Source of the DNA: Euzebya rosea
GTDB lineage: Bacteria; Actinomycetota; Nitriliruptoria; Euzebyales; Euzebyaceae
Direction: 5' to 3'
Length of the DNA: 64,000 bases
NCBI RefSeq assembly: GCF_003073135.1
Contig: NZ_PGDQ01000002.1
Location: forward strand, 1 to 64,000
Shown here: positions 59,090 through 64,000 of the stretch, piece by piece
Numbering within the stretch: the first letter of the stretch is position 1
How the letters are laid out: each line of letters begins with the position of its first letter
The notes under the pieces: generated by a model
What the model was told of the DNA's origin: nothing
The model's database searches: none
Seen by the model: only the letters and a program-made list of their open reading frames with translations
Made by a program: the position numbers and the translations under genes

Positions 59090-59725
59090 CTACTCCTGTT
59101 CGGGGGTGTCGGGGGTACCTCGTCGACGTCGAAGGTCGATGACCGCCCGGGGGTGGTGGGGGTCCTCCAGCACCCGACGCCGTTGCCCGACGTCGGGCAC
59201 GTCGTCGGCCCCGACGGTCAGCAGCGCGGTGGCGACCCGGCCGGATGGGTGCCGGACGTCGACCTCGAGCACCTCGCGGGCGGCCTGCCAGGTGCGGTGC
59301 GTGCGCAGGTGCCGGACCGCGGTGACCGTGCCCGTCCACGACCGCCAGATGGGGTCGAGCGCCGCGAAGCCCTCCGGGTGCTGGACGGCCGCGATCCGGT
59401 GGGTGCCGCTCAGCCCACGGACGTACACGGCCTGCCGACGCGTCGCTGGGTCCAGTCGCCGTTCGGCGTTCTTGACCGCGATGGTCCGGGTGATCCAGCG
59501 CACCCCGATCCAGCCGGCGAACAGCGGGATCATCCCGGGGAAGAGGAGGGCCAGCCAGTCGCCGCCCGCCACCTGCACGACCGTGACGTAGCCGACCAGC
59601 ACCGCGACCACGACGGGCACGGCGGTCAGCAGCGTCGTGGACCACCACCCCTGCCTGAGCTCGCCCTCGACCCGCTCGACGACCTCGGCTGGCGCGGGCG
59701 TGGTCACGGGCTGGGTGGCAGGCAC
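59090..59725 (-). CDS. Membrane protein of unknown function
   Basis: The 211-residue protein has two hydrophobic helices ([18 protein letters not shown] and [19 protein letters not shown]) followed by a basic soluble domain of about 120 residues ([37 protein letters not shown]). It has a TM-TM-PH-like shape but I do not recognise the family. It is only 3 bp upstream of pirin and so is probably cotranscribed. Confidence 0.6.
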   Translation of the reverse strand: MPATQPVTTPAPAEVVERVEGELRQGWWSTTLLTAVPVVVAVLVGYVTVVQVAGGDWLALLFPGMIPLFAGWIGVRWITRTIAVKNAERRLDPATRRQAVYVRGLSGTHRIAAVQHPEGFAALDPIWRSWTGTVTAVRHLRTHRTWQAAREVLEVDVRHPSGRVATALLTVGADDVPDVGQRRRVLEDPHHPRAVIDLRRRRGTPDTPEQE

Positions 59726-59757
59726 CCGACCAGCGTAGGCGACCTACGATCGACGGC

Positions 59758-60510
59758 ATGTTGATCGGTGCCCACATCTCGCCCTCCGACCCGCTCGCCA
59801 CCGCCGAGGCCATCGGCGCGGACTGTGTGCAGGTGTTCCTCGGCAACCCGCAGAGCTGGAAGAAGCCGGCCCCGCGCGACGACGCGGCGGCGCTGCGGGC
59901 GGCCGAGCTGCCCATCTACGTGCACGCGCCGTACCTCGTGAACGTCGCGTCGGCCGAGAGCCGCATCCGCATCCCCAGCCGCAAGATCCTGCAGCAGACC
60001 TGCGACGCCGCCGCGGAGATCGGGGCCGCCGCGGTGATCGTGCACGGGGGCACCGTCACCGGTGACGAGGACGTCGCCGAGGGATTCGGTCGGTGGCGCA
60101 AGGCGTTGCAGCAGCTGGACAGCGACGTGCCCGTGCTGATCGAGAACACCGCGGGCGGGGACAACTCCGTGGCCCGGCAGGTCGAGTCGATCCGACAGCT
60201 GTGGGACACCATCGGCGACCTCGACCCCGGGTTCTGCGTGGACACCTGCCACAGCTGGTCGGCGGGCCTCGACGTCGTCGACGCGGTGGCGGCCTTCGCC
60301 GAGATCGCCGGGGGCATCGACCTCGTGCACTGCAACGACTCCCGCGACGAGCAGGGGTCCAGCCGCGACCGCCACGAGACCCTCACCAAGGGGCAGATCC
60401 CCGACGACCGGCTGCTGGAGGCCGTGCGCCTGGCCGACGCCCCGGTGATCTGCGAGACCCCCGGCGACACGGTCGCCGACGACATCGCCTGGCTGCGCGA
60501 CAACCTGTAG
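59758..60510 (+). CDS. nfo: Endonuclease IV (AP endonuclease)
   Basis: The 250-residue TIM-barrel enzyme cuts at abasic DNA sites. Motifs: [39 protein letters not shown] (first His), [20 protein letters not shown] (Glu ligand), [12 protein letters not shown] and [21 protein letters not shown]. The zinc-binding His, Glu and Asp residues look complete. It is shorter than E. coli Nfo (285) but within actinobacterial range. Confidence 0.93.
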   Translation: MLIGAHISPSDPLATAEAIGADCVQVFLGNPQSWKKPAPRDDAAALRAAELPIYVHAPYLVNVASAESRIRIPSRKILQQTCDAAAEIGAAAVIVHGGTVTGDEDVAEGFGRWRKALQQLDSDVPVLIENTAGGDNSVARQVESIRQLWDTIGDLDPGFCVDTCHSWSAGLDVVDAVAAFAEIAGGIDLVHCNDSRDEQGSSRDRHETLTKGQIPDDRLLEAVRLADAPVICETPGDTVADDIAWLRDNL

Positions 60511-60537
60511 CCGCGACGACGTCGATGTCGGACGAGG

Positions 60538-61227
60538 TCAGCCCTCGACCAGCGCGAAGCCGACCTCGACCGTCACCGCCACGGTGATCGGTTCGGGGTT
60601 GACCCGGACCAGCAGGGGTTCGTCCTCGTCCTGCCCGGCGCCGCCGCGCTTCATCGCCCGCGGTGACGCGGCCGACATCGTCTCGGGACGACCGATCCCG
60701 CCGGAGTCCCCACCGATCCGCAGGCCCGGCTCGGCGATCCACAGCAGCGAGCCGACGCGGCTGCCGAGGCCTGCGGCGTAGGACTCGGCCTTGCGGCGGG
60801 CGTCGCCGGCTGCTGCCTCGCGCAGGGCGTCGTAGCCCGGCGCGTCGGGGGCGATCGCCCAGCGCGGACCGTGGACCTGCACCTCCTCGATCTCCCCGAC
60901 CTCCCGGAGGAAGGAGGTCAGCCCCTCGCCGTTGGGCTCGCACTCCACCTCCGTGGACCGGGTCGCGAAGTAGCCGATGAGCCGTCGGCCCTTCTGGCCG
61001 GAGTAGTCCCACTCCTGCCCGGTCCGGACCGAGTAGTCCACCGCCCCCCTGACGAGGGAGTCGCGCCGGCCGTCGACGGCGGCGTCGACGGTCCGGCAGC
61101 GGATGGCCGCGCGGTCGACCGCCTCGGCTTGCGTACGGGCCCCGGCGACCTTCACGGTGATGGTCATGTGGGCAGCGGTGGGGGCCAGCCTGGCTTCGGC
61201 CTGGCCCCGCACGAGGATGTCGGCCAT
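60538..61227 (-). CDS. SIMPL-domain (DUF541) protein
   Basis: The 229-residue protein shows the SIMPL pattern: [24 protein letters not shown] with the typical VxGxGxxxxxPD-like beginning, a central [54 protein letters not shown], and a final [15 protein letters not shown]. No signal peptide. In other organisms SIMPL proteins interact with signalling or surface proteins. The function here is unknown. The start is the ATG at 61227. Confidence 0.82.
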   Translation of the reverse strand: MADILVRGQAEARLAPTAAHMTITVKVAGARTQAEAVDRAAIRCRTVDAAVDGRRDSLVRGAVDYSVRTGQEWDYSGQKGRRLIGYFATRSTEVECEPNGEGLTSFLREVGEIEEVQVHGPRWAIAPDAPGYDALREAAAGDARRKAESYAAGLGSRVGSLLWIAEPGLRIGGDSGGIGRPETMSAASPRAMKRGGAGQDEDEPLLVRVNPEPITVAVTVEVGFALVEG

Positions 61228-61386
61228 GTCCGCAACGCTAGACCGCGTGCCCCTCGGCGGGCACCGGAACCGCAGAAGTTGCCGCCCGAGTGGCCAGTGC
61301 ACGCCTCACTGCCGGGGGAGGGGGGCGGTGTTACGTTCGGCTGGCGGGCCGCTCTTCGCCTCCACCCGGGCGCTCCGTCCTCTCCG

Positions 61387-62073
61387 ATGATTCGTTTCGA
61401 CCACGTCTCGAAGACCTACAAGAAGACCATCCATGCCCTTGACGACATCTCCGTGGAGATCGGCAAGGGTGAGTTCGTGTTCCTCGTGGGGTCCTCCGGG
61501 TCCGGCAAGAGCACGTTCATCAAGCTGCTGCTCAAGGACGTCGACCCCGACCGCGGCGACATCTTCGTCGCCGGCAAGCGGGTCAACAGCCTGCGGTCGT
61601 GGCGCGTCCCTGCGCTTCGTCGCGAGCTCGGCTGTGTCTTCCAGGACTTCAAGCTGCTGGACAACAAGACGGTCTTCGAGAACGTCGCGTTCGCCCAGGA
61701 AGTGACCGGGCAGCCCCCGGCGCAGATCCGGGTCGACGTGCCCGACGCCCTGTCCGTCGTGGGCCTGTCCCACAAGTCCGACGCCATGCCCCACGAGCTG
61801 TCCGGCGGTGAGCAGCAGCGTGTCTCCATCGCGCGCGCCATCGTCAACCGGCCGCGGATCATGCTGTGCGACGAGCCGACGGGAAACCTCGACCCCGAGA
61901 CCTCCGTGGGGATCATGAAGCTGCTGGACCAGATCAACCGCACCGGCACCACCGTGCTGATGGCGACCCACGACTCCCACATCGTGGACTCCATGCGCCG
62001 CCGCGTCATCGAGCTGCAGCACGGCCAGATGGTCCGCGACCAGGCCCGTGGCACCTACGGGTACGCGGGGTAG
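61387..62073 (+). CDS. ftsE: Cell division ATP-binding protein FtsE
   Basis: The 228-residue ABC ATPase has Walker [18 protein letters not shown]-loop [16 protein letters not shown], signature [14 protein letters not shown], Walker [14 protein letters not shown] and switch ATHDSHIVD. It binds FtsX and drives septal peptidoglycan hydrolases. FtsE-specific features include the VFQDFKLL segment. The ATG at 61387 gives the normal N-terminus ([11 protein letters not shown]). ftsX follows 4 bp after the stop. The 159-bp gap upstream contains no ORF that I can support. Confidence 0.96.
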   Translation: MIRFDHVSKTYKKTIHALDDISVEIGKGEFVFLVGSSGSGKSTFIKLLLKDVDPDRGDIFVAGKRVNSLRSWRVPALRRELGCVFQDFKLLDNKTVFENVAFAQEVTGQPPAQIRVDVPDALSVVGLSHKSDAMPHELSGGEQQRVSIARAIVNRPRIMLCDEPTGNLDPETSVGIMKLLDQINRTGTTVLMATHDSHIVDSMRRRVIELQHGQMVRDQARGTYGYAG

Positions 62074-62077
62074 CGGC

Positions 62078-62956
62078 ATGGCATCACGCTGGCGGTACCT
62101 GATCGGCGAGGTCGGCATCGGCCTGCGCCGGAACCTCGTCATGACCATCGCGACCATCCTCACCGTCACGGTGACGCTGACGATGGTCGGGACCAGCCTG
62201 CTCGTGCAGCGGCAGATCGACCTCGCCCAGCGCGTGCTGTACGCCGACGTGGAGGTCTCGATCTTCCTGACCGACACCATCACGCCCGAGCAGCAGGCGG
62301 CCCTGGAGTCCGACCTCCGCGACCAGGCGGTCGTGGCCGAGGTGCTCTACGAGTCCAAGGAGCAGGCGTTCGCCAACGCCCAGGAGATCTTCGCCGACGA
62401 TCCGCTGATCCTCGACGGGTTGACCGCCGACGTCCTGCCGGCCTCGTTCCGCGTCAAGCTGACCGACCCGGAGGAGTTCGCGGTGATCTCCTCGTTGTTC
62501 ACGGGTCGCCCCGGCATCGAGGACATCCGCGACCAGAGCGAGATCCTCGACGGCTTCTTCACCGTCATGGGCAAGATCCGCGGGTTCGCCATCGCGCTTG
62601 CGGTGGTCAACGCCATCGCCGCGGTGCTGCTGGTCGCCACGACCATCCGCCTGACCGCGTTCGCCAGACGCGAGCAGATCGGCATCATGAAGCTGGTGGG
62701 TGCCTCCAACACCTACATCCGGCTGCCGTTCGTGCTCGAGGGTGTCGCGGCGAGCTTCATCGGTGCGTCGCTGGCCAACCGCCTGCTGCGTGTCGGCATG
62801 GCGTTCTACCTGCCCGACCTCAAGGCCGAGGTGGCGTTCCTGCCGTTCATCGACGCCGGTGACGTGCTCGCGATCTACCCGTTGATGGCGATCGCGGCCG
62901 TGCTGGTCGGTGCCGTGACGAGCGTCGTGGCGATCCACCGGTTCCTGTCGGTCTGA
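62078..62956 (+). CDS. ftsX: Cell division protein FtsX
   Basis: The 292-residue membrane protein has the FtsX topology: helix 1 (VMTIATILTVTVTLTMVGTSL), a large extracytoplasmic loop (about 55-165, with VEVSIFLTDTITPEQQ), then three helices (IALAVVNAIAAVLLVATTIRL, LEGVAASFIGASLANRLL and LAIYPLMAIAAVLVGAVTSVVAIHRF). REQIGIMKLVGASNTYIRLPF is a hallmark coupling region. I start at the ATG at 62078; an in-frame codon 30 bases upstream falls within ftsE. Confidence 0.95.
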   Translation: MASRWRYLIGEVGIGLRRNLVMTIATILTVTVTLTMVGTSLLVQRQIDLAQRVLYADVEVSIFLTDTITPEQQAALESDLRDQAVVAEVLYESKEQAFANAQEIFADDPLILDGLTADVLPASFRVKLTDPEEFAVISSLFTGRPGIEDIRDQSEILDGFFTVMGKIRGFAIALAVVNAIAAVLLVATTIRLTAFARREQIGIMKLVGASNTYIRLPFVLEGVAASFIGASLANRLLRVGMAFYLPDLKAEVAFLPFIDAGDVLAIYPLMAIAAVLVGAVTSVVAIHRFLSV

Positions 62957-63029
62957 ACCCTCGACCCGTACTCGACCCGTACGTCGGTTCACCGCAGATG
63001 GGTGTCAGAAGGGTTACGGTTCGTACACC

Positions 63030-64000
63030 GTGACGCACCTTCCCCCCTCGCGTGCCGGTCGTGCCGTTGTGGCGCGCTGGCGTCTGCTCATGTCCCTGAT
63101 GGCCGTGCTGGCCATCCTGGTCCCGACCGTCGTCCCCGGAACTGCCACCGCGCAGAGCCAGGACGACCGCCTCGACGAGATCGACGAGGAGATCGACCAG
63201 GCCGAAGACCGGATCGGCGAGATCGACGCCCAGGTCGACATCTCCCTCGAGGAGCTCGATCGGATCCTCGCCGACCTGCAGGTCCTGCAGGAGGAGCTGA
63301 ACGCCCGTACCGCGGAGCTGCAGTTGTCGGAGGCCGAGCTCGCCGACCGTGAGCGCATCCTCGTCGCCACGACGACGGAGCTGGACCGGACCGCCGAGCG
63401 GCTGGAGGCCACCCGGACGACGCTGGACACCCAGCAGGCGACCTACGAGGCCCGGGTTCGCCAGTCCTACATCACCGCCCGGCCCGACCAGACGCTGCGG
63501 GTCTTCAGCTCCAGCGACGTCGCCCAGTTCACCCAGGCCAGCCGTTACGTCGAGGCCATCGTCGAGCGCGACCGTGCCGACTTCGAGCAGATCGACGTGC
63601 TGCGTCGCCAGATCGAGGCCGACGAGGCCGAGCTCGAGCGCCTTCGTGGCCAGCAGGCCAGCGACCGCGAGGCCGCGGAGTCCGAACGCAACCGGGTCGC
63701 CGACCTCGTCGCCCAGCAGGAGTCCCTGGTCGCCCAGGTCGAGTCGCGTGCCGCCGACAAGCAGGCCGTGCTCGAGGGCCTGGAGGCCGACCGTGGTTCT
63801 GCCGAGGCGCTGATCGCCAACCTGCAGGCCGAGTCCGACCAGATCGAGGCCGAGCTGCGCGCCGCCGCCGAGGCCGCCGCGGCCCGTGCCGCTGCCGAGG
63901 CCGCCGCCGCGCAGGCAGCGTCGGGATCGTCGGGGTCCTCCGGTTCCTCGGCGTCGCCCGCGCCGGCCGTCAGCGGGTCGGGACGGTTCATCTACCCCGT
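63030..64000 (+). CDS. EnvC/PcsB-like coiled-coil peptidoglycan hydrolase, partial (runs off the window)
   Basis: A GTG at 63030 opens a frame that stays open to the window end (323 codons). It encodes a signal peptide (MSLMAVLAILVPTVVPGTATA), a long coiled coil (about residues 45-275; DRLDEIDEEIDQAEDRIGEI, then ELDRTAERLEATRTTLDTQQ with RQSYITARPDQ in the hinge), an Ala-rich and SSGSSG linker, and the start of what is probably an M23 (LytM) domain (GSGRFIYPV). Such proteins are activated by FtsEX to split septal peptidoglycan. It lies 73 bp after ftsX. The enzymatic domain is beyond the window, so its activity is inferred. Confidence 0.88.
   Translation, partial: MTHLPPSRAGRAVVARWRLLMSLMAVLAILVPTVVPGTATAQSQDDRLDEIDEEIDQAEDRIGEIDAQVDISLEELDRILADLQVLQEELNARTAELQLSEAELADRERILVATTTELDRTAERLEATRTTLDTQQATYEARVRQSYITARPDQTLRVFSSSDVAQFTQASRYVEAIVERDRADFEQIDVLRRQIEADEAELERLRGQQASDREAAESERNRVADLVAQQESLVAQVESRAADKQAVLEGLEADRGSAEALIANLQAESDQIEAELRAAAEAAAARAAAEAAAAQAASGSSGSSGSSASPAPAVSGSGRFIYP

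Overview
The window is 64 kb of high-GC DNA (roughly 70% or more by eye), densely packed with genes and using many GTG starts. The gene set points to a deep-branching actinobacterium: tandem plsB and HAD-plsC acyltransferases as in mycobacteria, an IdeR/DtxR regulator, paaABCD, ftsEX, an RF2 gene with a programmed frameshift, and cell-wall-binding type 2 repeats. The class Nitriliruptoria (Euzebya-like) is my best guess, inferred from gene content only. I recognised no rRNA, tRNA or CRISPR array.

Layout. 0.1-13.5 kb is a stress and pyruvate-metabolism region: a cation/proton antiporter with C-terminal Usp-like domains, a DUF1704 metallopeptidase-like protein, a YtxH/BON protein, pyruvate phosphate dikinase, and an operon of an HPF-like ribosome factor, pyruvate:ferredoxin oxidoreductase (broken by one base) and a dihydroorotate-dehydrogenase-like flavoprotein. 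It ends with a CBS-BON protein. A SAM-type riboswitch at 13.66-13.75 kb precedes an unrecognised gene. 14-25 kb holds a lone ABC ATPase, a secreted protein and a glycerophospholipid block (HAD-plsC, plsB, gpsA). A 3.2-kb insertion element splits that block. The element has 17-bp terminal inverted repeats, an IS5-type DDE transposase, a large TnpB-like RuvC nuclease gene that runs exactly to the element's left tip, and a tiny hydrophobic ORF.

25-45 kb is a mixture of secreted and membrane proteins (neutral-ceramidase-like hydrolase, metallo-beta-lactamase-fold protein with cell-wall-binding repeats, lipase, YdcF-like protein), transporters and metabolic enzymes. Short tandem repeats of 16-17 bp lie between several genes, and two copies of a 45-nt palindrome-ended repeat lie upstream of the histidinol-phosphatase-like gene. 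44.9-48.3 kb is a minus-strand run: IdeR-like regulator, malic enzyme, Nudix hydrolase, unknown protein. 49-53.9 kb is a tight plus-strand run: prfB, two genes resembling the halves of a transketolase that has lost its catalytic signatures, a small P-loop ATPase, a membrane protein, an arrestin-like protein and a DUF2071 protein. A promoter framed by a 9-bp inverted repeat then drives paaABCD (phenylacetyl-CoA epoxidase) with no adjacent paaE. The end of the window has pirin, endonuclease IV, a SIMPL protein and the division module ftsE-ftsX followed by an EnvC-like coiled-coil protein cut by the window end.

The most unusual items are the DDE/TnpB composite element, the riboswitch ahead of an unknown gene, the split transketolase-like pair, and the one-base lesion in the pyruvate oxidoreductase.
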